Assembly: GCF_000383855.1 (NCBI RefSeq)
Contig: NZ_KB912877.1
Location: 1,150,616-1,214,615, forward strand
Source of the DNA: Methylobacter marinus A45
GTDB lineage: Bacteria > Pseudomonadota > Gammaproteobacteria > Methylococcales > Methylomonadaceae
Direction: 5' to 3'
Length of the DNA: 64,000 nt
Positions 19,229 through 27,038 of the stretch are shown in pieces (within the stretch, counting starts at the first letter, position 1; each line of letters begins with the position of its first letter). The notes under the pieces were generated by a model that worked only from the letters and a program-made list of their open reading frames with translations, did no database searches and was not told the DNA's origin. Made by a program: the position numbers and the translations under genes.

Positions 19229-19250
19229 TTTCTCATTATTTCATGAGAAA
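19229..19250. promoter_or_regulatory. metE-metR control region with palindrome
   Basis: TTTCTCAT (19229-19236) and ATGAGAAA (19243-19250) are exact inverted copies. Overlapping it, TGAG-AAAAA-TTCA (19244-19256) matches the MetR consensus TGAA-N5-TTCA with one mismatch. It lies directly before the metR start and 75-90 bp upstream of metE. Confidence 0.5.
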
Positions 19251-19259
19251 AATTCATAA

Positions 19260-20144
19260 ATGGAACTGATTCATCTGCGCATCCTGCTGGCGCTGAAACA
19301 GAGCGGCACGTTAAGCGCGGCCGCCGAACAGCTGCACCTGACCCAGTCGGCCCTGTCCCATCAGATGAAGAACCTGGAACAGCGCCTGGGCGTCGTCCTG
19401 TGGCGCAAGCAGGGCCGGCTGCTGGTGCTGACCCAGGCGGGAAAATACCTTTCCGAGGTCGCCGAATCGGTCATCGCCACCGTTGACTCCGCCGAACAGC
19501 ATCTTGCGCTGCTGGGCGCCGGAAAAACCGGCAAACTGACTGTCGGCATCGACTGCCATGCCTGCTACGAATGGTTCCGCACCATTCTCCAGCCCTATCT
19601 GCTGGCCTGGCCGGAACTGGAGGTCGAAGTCACCTCCCGTTACCGGTTCAATTCCCTTGAAGCCATCCGGCACTACAAACTGGACGCGGTCCTGACCTCC
19701 GATCCCGCCTTCGACGGCGCGCTGCACTATCAGACCCTGTTCGATTTTGAACTGGTGCTCATCGTCGCCAGCCGGCACCGGCTGGCCGGACGCGGCTTTA
19801 TCGAGCCGTCGGACCTGCGGCAGGAAACCGTGCTGACCTATCCGGTTGACCGGGAACGCCTGGACATGTTCCGGAAAGTGTTGCAACCCGCCGGCATTGA
19901 GCCGTTGAACCACATCACCGTCGAGGAAACCGACATCATGCTGCAACTGGCGGCCAGCCAGCGCGGCGTCTGCCTGCTGCCGGAATGGCTGCTGACGGAA
20001 AAAGCCGGCAGACTGTCGCTGGACAGCCTGCGCTTCAACGGCCTGCCGTTGACCAAGACCATGTATCTGGCGACCCGCCATGAAGACGTAACATTGGAAT
20101 ACATTCAGGGATTGATCGGGCTGGCGTCGAACAATCCGGGCTAA
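19260..20144 (+). CDS. metR: LysR-type activator of methionine biosynthesis
   Basis: A 294-residue LysR-family regulator. The N-terminal winged helix-turn-helix (about residues 1-65, with SGTLSAAAEQLHLTQSALSH) is followed by a periplasmic-binding-protein-like effector domain opening with KLTVGIDCHACYEWFRTILQ, a segment characteristic of MetR. MetR uses homocysteine as co-effector to activate metE. Divergent placement next to metE supports the assignment strongly. The start ATG at 19260 lies immediately after a palindrome that could mediate autorepression. Confidence 0.93.
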   Translation: MELIHLRILLALKQSGTLSAAAEQLHLTQSALSHQMKNLEQRLGVVLWRKQGRLLVLTQAGKYLSEVAESVIATVDSAEQHLALLGAGKTGKLTVGIDCHACYEWFRTILQPYLLAWPELEVEVTSRYRFNSLEAIRHYKLDAVLTSDPAFDGALHYQTLFDFELVLIVASRHRLAGRGFIEPSDLRQETVLTYPVDRERLDMFRKVLQPAGIEPLNHITVEETDIMLQLAASQRGVCLLPEWLLTEKAGRLSLDSLRFNGLPLTKTMYLATRHEDVTLEYIQGLIGLASNNPG

Positions 20145-20218
20145 GCCGTTATGCTCTGGAATTTTTTCAGGACGGTAGGTAGGCTAGTGCTCAGTCAATA
20201 TTAATATGCCGGGTAAAC

Positions 20219-20331
20219 TGTAGGGGCGAACCTATGTGTTCACCCTTGCCCAACGGTTCCCCCTCGGCCAATGGTTTCCCGGTAACCTGTCGTGCACCGG
20301 ACACAGGGCGGACACGCAGGTCCGCCCCTAC
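20219..20331. repeat. 113-bp repeat with GTAGGGGCG ends, copy 1
   Basis: Ends GTAGGGGCGAAC and GTCCGCCCCTAC are near-perfect inverted repeats (11 of 12). The whole unit is almost identical to 30595-30708, which lies between mxaI and mxaR. No open reading frame is shared by the two, so it is a non-coding mobile repeat. Confidence 0.7.
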
Positions 20332-20384
20332 GGTTCATTCCGGAATTGGAAATGGACCTTGTGGTTGTTTCGGCAATCCCGTCG

Positions 20385-20402
20385 GTGCGAATTTATTCGC
20401 AC
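20385..20402. repeat. Perfect hairpin GTGCGAAT/ATTCGCAC
   Basis: Eight-base arms with a 2-nt loop. The surrounding 314-bp space (20145-20458) between metR and the convergent TraB/GumN gene contains only this and the 113-bp repeat. Confidence 0.5.
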
Positions 20403-20458
20403 TATACGAATAACCCTCTGGAGGCCAGAAGTAAATCCGTACCACATGGTTATACTCG

Positions 20459-21310
20459 TCAAAACGGCTCCACCTTATAACCACGCTGACGCAATTGCGC
20501 CAGCAGACCGTCTTCCCCGGCCAGATGCAGCGCGCCGACTAAAATCAATTCCGTTTCCGGCGTATTCAGAAACGCTTCAATCTGCGGCAGCCAGCTCAGG
20601 TTACGCTCCACCAGCAGCATATGATAAAGGGCGGGATAGTCTTTACGCATGGGCGTAATTCCCAGCGCTTCCAGCTGCGTTAAATCGCCGTTGCGCCAGG
20701 CCTTTTTCATGTCATCCATCAGCACGGGCAACTGCTCTAACTCGTCGAGGGTGTTCAAGATCAGCTCATCTTCATGGCCTTTGGCCATATTCTCCAGCAC
20801 ATCCATCTGTTTGGAAACGCTTTCCAACTGCCCCAGGCTTTTGCCGTCGGTTAAAGCCTGCTGATTAAAAAACGCATCCACGCCGGCATCCGCCAGTCCC
20901 AGACGCTGCAATTCCGTCATTATCAGGGTCATCATCACCAGGACAGGTTTAGATTGCTGAATGGAAGCAACCGACATATCCAACTTTTTCAGATACGCTT
21001 CCAACGCCTTGTAAGTAGCGGACTTTAGGTTGTTTTCCAGGCTCTGCCCTTCGGGATACATCAGTCTGCCGAGCAACCGGGATTGAATTTCCGGTTCGTG
21101 CAGGGCATCCAGATCGGTTTCCAGCACCAGCATCCGAGCCTTGGCATAGGCCAGGCCGAATTCTTCCGGCAAGGGATAATCGCTTTTACCGAGCACATGC
21201 ACAGTGCCGCCGATAAATAATTCCGTATCGCCCCGGCTGACGCGCCACAGCGAGGTATCGGAAAAGGCCTGCAAAGGCAGGATCAGGCAGAGAAAGATCA
21301 AGGCTCTCAT
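20459..21310 (-). CDS. TraB/GumN-family exported protein
   Basis: A 283-residue protein with a signal peptide (about 1-18) and the TraB/GumN/PrgY fold. The two family signatures are visible: the GGTVHVLGKSDYPLP segment at the N-terminus and GALHLAGEDGLLAQL near the C-terminus, each with a conserved Gly-x-x-His. The family includes TIKI-like metalloproteases and pheromone-shutdown proteins; enzymatic function in bacteria is mostly unproven. It probably acts in the periplasm or envelope. It stands alone, convergent with metR, and I can infer no pathway from its neighbours. Confidence 0.85.
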   Translation of the reverse strand: MRALIFLCLILPLQAFSDTSLWRVSRGDTELFIGGTVHVLGKSDYPLPEEFGLAYAKARMLVLETDLDALHEPEIQSRLLGRLMYPEGQSLENNLKSATYKALEAYLKKLDMSVASIQQSKPVLVMMTLIMTELQRLGLADAGVDAFFNQQALTDGKSLGQLESVSKQMDVLENMAKGHEDELILNTLDELEQLPVLMDDMKKAWRNGDLTQLEALGITPMRKDYPALYHMLLVERNLSWLPQIEAFLNTPETELILVGALHLAGEDGLLAQLRQRGYKVEPF

Positions 21311-21428
21311 ATTTTGTCTCTTTTAGATATCAAGGTTTTAAAGAGTTTAGTATATTCACGCAAAATACGGAGCAAACGATGTCACCGGTTAATTGCAATC
21401 GCTTTTATTGCCATGGTCGCTGTATTAA

Positions 21429-21498
21429 AGGATGTCCTGCACGCAGTAAAGCGCATCAATCGCGATCAATGCGTCTTTTGTATGACCACCAACATCCT
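21429..21498. repeat. AGGATGT...ACATCCT palindromic repeat copy
   Basis: Ends AGGATGT (21429-21435) and ACATCCT (21492-21498) enclose a GCGCATCAATCGCGATCAATGCGT hairpin core (given here only as the arms GCGCAT and ATGCGT around ATCGCGAT). It is a shorter relative of the 14600-14775 element. Confidence 0.55.
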
Positions 21499-21619
21499 GT
21501 CTGCAAGCGAGCCTTGTCCGGTTGGATGCGCTAACGCGTACTAATGAACTTTGACGTTAGATTGTCAAATGCTTCTCGTCCTAATATTAGGTGAGTAACT
21601 ATAACAGAGGTAAAACAAA

Positions 21620-21907
21620 ATGGGTTGTATTCAAGAGATATCCTATTTTCCGAATATCTATATTTTAGTGATACTTACCTGTTTTCTCGTATGGACAAAA
21701 ATACAGACAAAATTTCTATTACAGCGATGGCTAATCAACCTGATTGTCCTGATATTGATTGGATCGAGCTTCATTTTTCAATCAACTTGTCCCACTCCCT
21801 GCGATTTTCCTTGTCTGCTTGATGTGCCTGTAAGTCTAGGAATTGTATTATTTGCCGGTTTTTATTTGTTGATGGAAACAGTCCGGTATATAAAGAATGC
21901 TTCCTGA
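21620..21907 (+). CDS. Small membrane protein, unknown
   Basis: I do not recognise this 95-residue protein. It has two or three hydrophobic helices (about residues 10-25, 38-55 and 68-88), with a cysteine/proline-rich loop between the last two (CPTPCDFPCLLDVP). It is lower in GC than the rest of the window, as is the following 500 bp, which suggests acquired DNA. An AGAGGTAA ribosome-binding-like site precedes the ATG. It could be a real small inner-membrane protein; expression is unproven. Confidence 0.4.
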   Translation: MGCIQEISYFPNIYILVILTCFLVWTKIQTKFLLQRWLINLIVLILIGSSFIFQSTCPTPCDFPCLLDVPVSLGIVLFAGFYLLMETVRYIKNAS

Positions 21908-22016
21908 AATAAAGCGTGGAACCAGACAATGCGCATCTTCATATCACAAAACGAACGTATTGCAACCGCGCCCGGATGGCTTTACGTTATATCACCATGA
22001 GCGAGAATCGGAACCC

Positions 22017-22166
22017 ATGGCCGAGCCGATAGAATTCGACACAGAACGCCAACGGCTCGCGGCGGACTATGGACCGTTCGCCGCACTCAATGCGGATTCT
22101 CGGGTCATGCAGTTCTTCCCTGCGCCGCTCGACCGTATCGCGAGCGATGCCATGGCAATGCGCTAA
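22017..22166 (+). pseudogene. N-terminal remnant of a GNAT acetyltransferase
   Basis: The 49-residue frame contains PIEFDTERQRL and then DYGPFAALNADSRVMQFFP, matching the conserved N-terminus of RimJ/RimL-like GNAT proteins (T-E-R-L-x-L-R-x-W ... PFAALNADPRVMEFFP). The usual LRLRxWR linker residues are missing and the frame stops at 22166, before the acetyl-CoA-binding motif. It therefore appears to be an internally deleted and truncated gene. No continuation was seen downstream. Confidence 0.55.
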
Positions 22167-22443
22167 TACACAGTTACTCGAGGACATTTCATTATCAATA
22201 AAGCGCTGTCAGCATCATACAAAAACTTCGATGAATCCTTAAAAAAACAACGTAGCCCGCTTGCCTTTGCCGGAGGAAATACCGCCGATAGTTGCAAATC
22301 GTATTTTGATATGGCCGCAATGTATGAACTTGATTATTTATTACGATTTTTAATTGTAATTTTATTGTTATTAAAGACCAAAAGTATGAAACTTTGAAAT
22401 AGAGCTAGCCAGGCTTAATTTTCTCCCGATATGGGGATTCATC

Positions 22444-22902
22444 ATGACCAAAAAGACTGATTCTTCCAAAGCCGCAAAGCCGAAAGCGAAATCCAAAAAG
22501 CGCAAGAAAGCGATTGGCAAATTCGATACATCAGTTCTGGCCCGCTACTCGCCAACCGATGAAATTAACTCGCATCCCGACTGGGTGAAGGAACAGTTTC
22601 CATCGTATATTTCTCCACATACCGGGCACGAAGCTACCGCCATCCGCGAATTCTCCCACGACGGGCATAAAGTCAAGATAACCACCACTTACCAGGTGGA
22701 AGTGGACGGGCAGCCGGTCCGCTCTCATTTTTCAGTAGATGAAGATGGCCGCGTATACACTCACGCCACACCATTTGTCACCTACGCTTCGGCCATCGAT
22801 CTCATGAAGGCTGTCATCGACTTTTACCCTGATTCGTTCCCCGATGTCGGTAGCAAGGCCGGCAATAAAGATCAGGAACACGGGCACGGGAGGCACTCAT
22901 GA
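22444..22902 (+). CDS. MelC1-like tyrosinase co-factor (caddie) protein
   Basis: A 152-residue protein with a lysine-rich N-terminus (residues 1-25), an IREFSHDGHKVKI segment, a YQVEVDGQPVRSHFSVDEDG hairpin and an ASAIDLMKAVIDFYPD helix. This layout follows the Streptomyces MelC1 caddie (GRRI...VFVDGVELHVMRNADG...AARAAVDELQG), which delivers copper to, and escorts, tyrosinase. Unlike MelC1 it has no Tat signal, so the pair may stay in the cytoplasm. The C-terminus EHGHGRHS is histidine-rich and could bind copper. It overlaps the tyrosinase gene by 4 bp. Assignment is by pattern and context. Confidence 0.6.
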   Translation: MTKKTDSSKAAKPKAKSKKRKKAIGKFDTSVLARYSPTDEINSHPDWVKEQFPSYISPHTGHEATAIREFSHDGHKVKITTTYQVEVDGQPVRSHFSVDEDGRVYTHATPFVTYASAIDLMKAVIDFYPDSFPDVGSKAGNKDQEHGHGRHS

Positions 22903-23795
22903 TCCGCCACAACTTTCTCAGTAATGCCACTGCGGCACGGCAGTTTATCGAAGGCGTCAATCGGCTCAAAGACCCTGAGCAGTTTCCATGGCCGGGCCAG
23001 CCTAACCTATCCCTCTATGATGTTTTTGTTTTCTGGCACCATCAATCGATGATGCTAATGACACCTCCCGGCCAGACCGATCGGAACGCCGCACATTCCG
23101 GACCGGCGTTCCTGCCGTGGCATCGTTACTTTCTTATTGCCCTGGAAAGATTTTTACAACAGGCGGTAGATGATGCGGACTTTCGAATCCCCTATTGGGA
23201 CTGGAATGCCGACGCTCAATTGACAAACCCAAACACATCATCAATCTGGGCCAATGAGAATCTGGGACAGTTCGTTGGCGGAAATTGGCGGGTCCGTCTG
23301 GCGATGAACCCGGTCACCGGTAATCTGCAGGTAGTGAATCAACAGCTGCAACGCAACCTTGGCGCTAGCGGCAGGCTTCCCACCCGAACCCAGGTGCGTA
23401 CGTTCATCAGGAATCAGGTGGCGTATGACCAAATGCCATTTAACTCATCATCCGCAAGCGGGACAAGGAATTATCTCGAGGGCTGGATTGGGGCGGCCAG
23501 CACACATAATAGCGTCCATGTATGGGTCGGAGGCGATATGCAATTGTCTTCGTCACCCAATGACCCGGTTTTCTTCCTCCACCACTGTAACGTGGACCGC
23601 ATCTGGGCCGCATGGCAGGAAAGGCATCCTGCATCTTCATACGTTCCTGATATGGACGCGCCAGACTCACTTCAGTTTCATCGCATTGATGATGCTCTCT
23701 ACAATGTGTTCGACGAGACAGTGACGCCCAGGCAAATGCTCGATTACAAGACGCACTATGAATACGACACGCTGGACGACCTTATCGGCCTGTGA
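22899..23795 (+). CDS. Tyrosinase-type binuclear copper oxidase
   Basis: A 298-residue type 3 copper enzyme that would hydroxylate phenols and oxidise catechols to quinones. Copper A ligands are probably His47/48, His66 and His75 (AHSGPAFLPWHRYFL), and copper B ligands His203, His207 and His229 (HNSVHVWVGG and NDPVFFLHHCNVDR). The spacings 66-75, 203-207 and 207-229 equal those of Streptomyces MelC2. No signal peptide is visible. It is translationally coupled to the upstream caddie-like gene. Tyrosinases are unusual in methanotrophs; a melanin or copper-handling role is inference only. Confidence 0.9.
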   Translation: MIRHNFLSNATAARQFIEGVNRLKDPEQFPWPGQPNLSLYDVFVFWHHQSMMLMTPPGQTDRNAAHSGPAFLPWHRYFLIALERFLQQAVDDADFRIPYWDWNADAQLTNPNTSSIWANENLGQFVGGNWRVRLAMNPVTGNLQVVNQQLQRNLGASGRLPTRTQVRTFIRNQVAYDQMPFNSSSASGTRNYLEGWIGAASTHNSVHVWVGGDMQLSSSPNDPVFFLHHCNVDRIWAAWQERHPASSYVPDMDAPDSLQFHRIDDALYNVFDETVTPRQMLDYKTHYEYDTLDDLIGL

Positions 23796-23887
23796 AGTAC
23801 GAGACGGGGCAATGTCGCCCGTCCGAAACGCGCAGCCTTGATTAACGGGAGCATCCAGGCTCAAACATTGCGGAAATGTTAGCCTGA

Positions 23888-24058
23888 ATATTTCACCACG
23901 AAGGACACGAAGGACAAGAAGGCTTTTCAATTCAAATACTTAGAAATATTTCATGATGAGCTTATGAAGTTATCGGTGATAAATGATAACGCCATGATTT
24001 TCTTCGTGTTCTTCGTGTTCTTCGTGTTCTTCGTGTTCTCTGTGGTTCCATGAAATAT
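23888..24058. repeat. Inverted-repeat element with ACGAAG tandem units
   Basis: ATATTTCA (23888-23895) and TGAAATAT (24051-24058) bound the element. Inside are CACCACGAAGGACACGAAGG on the left and four tandem 9-bp CTTCGTGTT units (24002-24037) plus CTGTGGTT on the right, which are roughly complementary. It fills most of the 306-bp gap between tyrosinase and the convergent mxa cluster. Similar CTTCGTG-type DNA occurs near 14872 and 63545. Confidence 0.55.
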
Positions 24059-24101
24059 GTGGGTTAGGGCCGCGGTTGAAAACCCCGTCCCGCTTGAAGC
24101 T

Positions 24102-24527
24102 TCAGGGCTTTTTCCTCACCAGATCGGCACAGCCGACAGTGGCTTCCTCACCGGACTCGACATAACAGGCGCTGACATGATCCTGGCTGAAAATACGGCC
24201 ATGATTGTAGCCCTTGCTGTCCGCACCCACCCAGGCAAACGAGGCGTTGTCAGGAAAAACCACCCCGAAAAAGCGCTTGGTCCCCCCGGCAAAAGCGAAA
24301 TGTCCTTTGAACAGGCGCCCTTGCTGCTCGTCAATCTCGACCGTCTTGGTCCAGCTTGAATTGCCTTTTTGCTCTGAATAGGTGTTGTTTTCTCCGGTCC
24401 AGATGCCGACCAGATTGGGGATGTCTTCTTTTTGCGCTGCTGAAAAACAGGCCGGACTGCTTGCCAAGGCTGCGGCGAACAGCAGCACGCGCGATGAAAA
24501 GGGCGGGGTCTTCTTTAAGTTCTGCAT
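24102..24527 (-). CDS. Exported protein at the end of the mxa cluster
   Basis: A 141-residue protein with a signal peptide (about 1-29, ending near CFSAA) and a beta-rich mature part opening with LVGIWTGENNTYS, a lipocalin- or FABP-like G-x-W start, and with two C-terminal cysteines that could form a disulfide. It starts 2 bp after the mxaL stop, so it is almost surely cotranscribed with the methanol dehydrogenase maturation genes. I do not recognise it as MxaD, E or H of Methylobacterium. A periplasmic role linked to methanol oxidation is inferred only from position. Confidence 0.6.
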   Translation of the reverse strand: MQNLKKTPPFSSRVLLFAAALASSPACFSAAQKEDIPNLVGIWTGENNTYSEQKGNSSWTKTVEIDEQQGRLFKGHFAFAGGTKRFFGVVFPDNASFAWVGADSKGYNHGRIFSQDHVSACYVESGEEATVGCADLVRKKP

Positions 24528-24529
24528 AG

Positions 24530-25501
24530 TCAAACTCTGTTTATTGCTCTGTTTAAGTATCGTTTCAGCAAGCCGCCGTAAATCGGCAACAGCAGCGCCA
24601 GCGCCGCGACGGCCGCTTTCCAGCGCACATCGGCGTCCACCGGTTTCTGCACGGCGAACTCGGGCGTTTGCAGGGCCTCGTTCAAGGCCTCGGTATCGGT
24701 CAGCCGGTGATAGCGCAGGCCCGTTTCCGTCGCCAGCTGCTGCAGATACGGCTCGCGCAGGGAGGCCAGATGTTCGCTGCCCGTCGCCGCCTCCCGACCG
24801 AACGGCGCGTTGCGGGCGTCGTAGCCTTCGATTTCCTCGGGATTGAGGTTGGATTCGCCGAACGAGGAACGGTGCGGCACATCCTCGGCGCTGTAGAACC
24901 CGGCGGCTTCGCCTTTGGCGTTGAATTTCGGGATGGGCACGGGCTGCAGGCCGCCGACGCCGAGGATCATGCCGTCCAGCTTGCCCTTGATCGCGGAAAA
25001 ATCGGTGCGATAGCGCGGATTGACGGGCGGGGCTTCCTGTCCATCGGTCACGAACACCACTTCGGAATCGCCGTTCCGCAGGATTTCCAGCGCGCTGAGC
25101 AGGCCGCCGGCGATCCGGCTGTCCGCCGCCCAGGCCATGCGCCAGTCCAGTTCGGCGATGGCGGCGTCCAACTCGGCGAAGCCCGAGCAGACTTCGATCG
25201 GCTCGAACAGCAGGGTCGAGCGCCGCTCGGTAAATATGCCCAGGCCGACTTTCGACTGGCACGGCAGTTTCGGCAGCAACTCGCGCAGCGTCTGTTTGAC
25301 GTAATGCAGGCGGCTGACGGGGCTGCCATCCAGCCGATAGTCCTGCGCGTTCATGCTGCGGGAAATATCGACGATGAAGGCCAGGTTATAGACCGGACGC
25401 TTCTGCCGCTCCCGGGGATGCACGAACAGCGCCAGCATGGCGGCCAGCGCCAGGACCAGGCACCAGAAGCGGTAATCCTTGTGTACGCCGGAAAAGCTCA
25501 T
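24530..25501 (-). CDS. mxaL: MxaL, von Willebrand A-domain protein
   Basis: A 323-residue membrane-anchored protein with an N-terminal helix (about 13-30), a von Willebrand A domain with the metal site VDISRSM (D-x-S-x-S), and a C-terminal helix near residues 295-315. MxaA, K and L are needed to insert calcium into, or mature, the MxaF/I methanol dehydrogenase in the periplasm. The ATG at 25501 overlaps the mxaK stop by one base (TGATG). The frame extends further upstream but that part overlaps mxaK. The protein resembles MxaC in fold. Confidence 0.85.
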   Translation of the reverse strand: MSFSGVHKDYRFWCLVLALAAMLALFVHPRERQKRPVYNLAFIVDISRSMNAQDYRLDGSPVSRLHYVKQTLRELLPKLPCQSKVGLGIFTERRSTLLFEPIEVCSGFAELDAAIAELDWRMAWAADSRIAGGLLSALEILRNGDSEVVFVTDGQEAPPVNPRYRTDFSAIKGKLDGMILGVGGLQPVPIPKFNAKGEAAGFYSAEDVPHRSSFGESNLNPEEIEGYDARNAPFGREAATGSEHLASLREPYLQQLATETGLRYHRLTDTEALNEALQTPEFAVQKPVDADVRWKAAVAALALLLPIYGGLLKRYLNRAINRV

Positions 25502-26061
25502 CAAGGCAGGCCTCTGGGAAAGCCCGGCACGGTCGTCCACGGCTTCGATTTGCGGTTGTCGGGACTGTCGTCCTTGAGGTCGATGCGGTCCATTTCCGGC
25601 AGCAGGCGCATGGCGACCTCGAGGTTGTATTTGGCGTCCCAGAACCGGCTGTCCAGCGCCAGCGCCTGCCGGTAGGCCTGCTTCGCCAGCCCCGCCAGCG
25701 GCAGGGCTTCATTGAAATGTTTGGCTTCGGCCTGTTCGACCGCCTGCTCCAGATAGACGTTGCCGAGGTTGTAGCGGATTTTGGCCTGCAGCGCACGGTC
25801 GCCCGCATCCATGATCAGGCTCAGCGTCGCCAGGGCCTCGTCGTAACGGTGCTTGTTCTTGAAGTAAACCGCCCTCGCCAGTCTGACTTCCGGTTCCGCG
25901 CCGACCAGTTTGCCGATATCGATATCATGGCCCGAAGCCAGCTGCTGCATCCAGGCGTTCTCGCGGTCGATCCGGTACAGCGCCCACAGTTCATAAACAA
26001 CGGCGAAGCTGCTCGCCAGCAATACGCCCCACAACGCGGCGTTCCTCAAGGTTCTTGTCAC
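25501..26061 (-). CDS. mxaK: MxaK
   Basis: A 186-residue protein with one N-terminal membrane helix (about 10-28) and a tetratricopeptide-like helical domain containing ARAVYFKNKHRYDEALATL and IRYNLGNVYLEQAVEQA. It lies between mxaC and mxaL with overlaps at both ends (ATGA with mxaC, TGATG with mxaL), exactly the place of mxaK in other methylotroph operons. MxaK is required for calcium insertion into methanol dehydrogenase, probably as a scaffold for the von Willebrand A proteins MxaC and MxaL. The function is taken from the family, not from a catalytic motif. Confidence 0.82.
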   Translation of the reverse strand: MTRTLRNAALWGVLLASSFAVVYELWALYRIDRENAWMQQLASGHDIDIGKLVGAEPEVRLARAVYFKNKHRYDEALATLSLIMDAGDRALQAKIRYNLGNVYLEQAVEQAEAKHFNEALPLAGLAKQAYRQALALDSRFWDAKYNLEVAMRLLPEMDRIDLKDDSPDNRKSKPWTTVPGFPRGLP

Positions 26062-27038
26062 CTTCTTACCTCACACAGTTTCAAAGCCAGCAGCACCAGC
26101 ATCAGCCCGGCGGCCCACTGATAGCAGAGCGCCGACAAGTCCTGTCTGGGGATGCGTTCGCGGTAATGCCGGGGCAGATGTTCCAGCCGGTCGATGTCGG
26201 CAATGGCTTTGTGCATGGCATCCGGGCTTTCCGCCTCATAAGCCTGATAGGGAATGTTCAGGCTGGTGAAAAACTTGTGCAGATAGCGTTCCGGCATGGC
26301 ATCGGCATTGTCGTTGCGCGAATCCGTCGGCAGCTCGTAAATGCCGGGGCTGTTGGCCGTGCGCAGAAAAATCCAGTACAGACGGATCTGCTGCTGCTTG
26401 AACCATTGCCGAAGCTGCAGTTCGCTGTCCGGATCGATGGCCGCCGCCCCGTCGGACACCAGCAGCACGATGCGCGAGCCGGTCAGTTCCCGGTTATTGA
26501 AAAAGGACATGGCCATGGCCAGGCCTTTGCTGATATTGGTATAGGCGAGCGCGGGCACGACTGTGGCGTTGATGGCTGCCTGGATCGCCTCTTTGTTTTC
26601 CGTCAGCGGCAGCACGAACAGCGGCGAAGTGCTGTATTCGGCGATGCCGAGCATATCGTGCGGGCGCCCGGCGACAAATTCGGTCAGCAGGCGCCGGGCC
26701 GCCGCGGCCTTGGATTCCTCCTCGCTGTCCGGCGTCCTGCCGGCGAAGGTGTTGTCCATGCTGTTGCTGCGGTCCAGCAGCAGGACGATGTTGGCGCCGT
26801 GGCCGATGCGTTCGATGCTTTGCTCGGTCCGGTGCAGGCCGGCCAGGCCCAGCACCAGCGCCGCGATCGTCGCCATGCCGAGTATGCGCAACAAAACGGT
26901 CAGCCCGGTGGAAAATGCATCGGGCGGCAGTATATCCAGCCACGGATAAGGGCTGTGCCGCACCCCGTCATCGAACAGAGGCCACAGCATGAACAGCAGG
27001 CCCGCCAGGACCCACGGCGTCTCCACGGCAAAATTCAT
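26058..27038 (-). CDS. mxaC: MxaC, von Willebrand A-domain protein
   Basis: A 326-residue inner-membrane protein. N-terminal helices (about 8-25 and 40-66) with BatA-like topology are followed by a von Willebrand A domain with the MIDAS motif LLDRSNSMDNTF (D-x-S-x-S), a VLLVSDGAAAID strand, and a C-terminal helix (about 302-320). In methylotrophs MxaC acts with the MoxR ATPase MxaR and the DUF58 protein MxaS in maturation of methanol dehydrogenase. It overlaps mxaA and mxaK by 4 bp each (ATGA), so translation of A-C-K is tightly coupled. Confidence 0.87.
   Translation of the reverse strand: MNFAVETPWVLAGLLFMLWPLFDDGVRHSPYPWLDILPPDAFSTGLTVLLRILGMATIAALVLGLAGLHRTEQSIERIGHGANIVLLLDRSNSMDNTFAGRTPDSEEESKAAAARRLLTEFVAGRPHDMLGIAEYSTSPLFVLPLTENKEAIQAAINATVVPALAYTNISKGLAMAMSFFNNRELTGSRIVLLVSDGAAAIDPDSELQLRQWFKQQQIRLYWIFLRTANSPGIYELPTDSRNDNADAMPERYLHKFFTSLNIPYQAYEAESPDAMHKAIADIDRLEHLPRHYRERIPRQDLSALCYQWAAGLMLVLLALKLCEVRR

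Noticed and set aside
24002-24037. A CRISPR-like array
   Set aside because: The 9-bp units are directly tandem without spacers; no cas gene is nearby.
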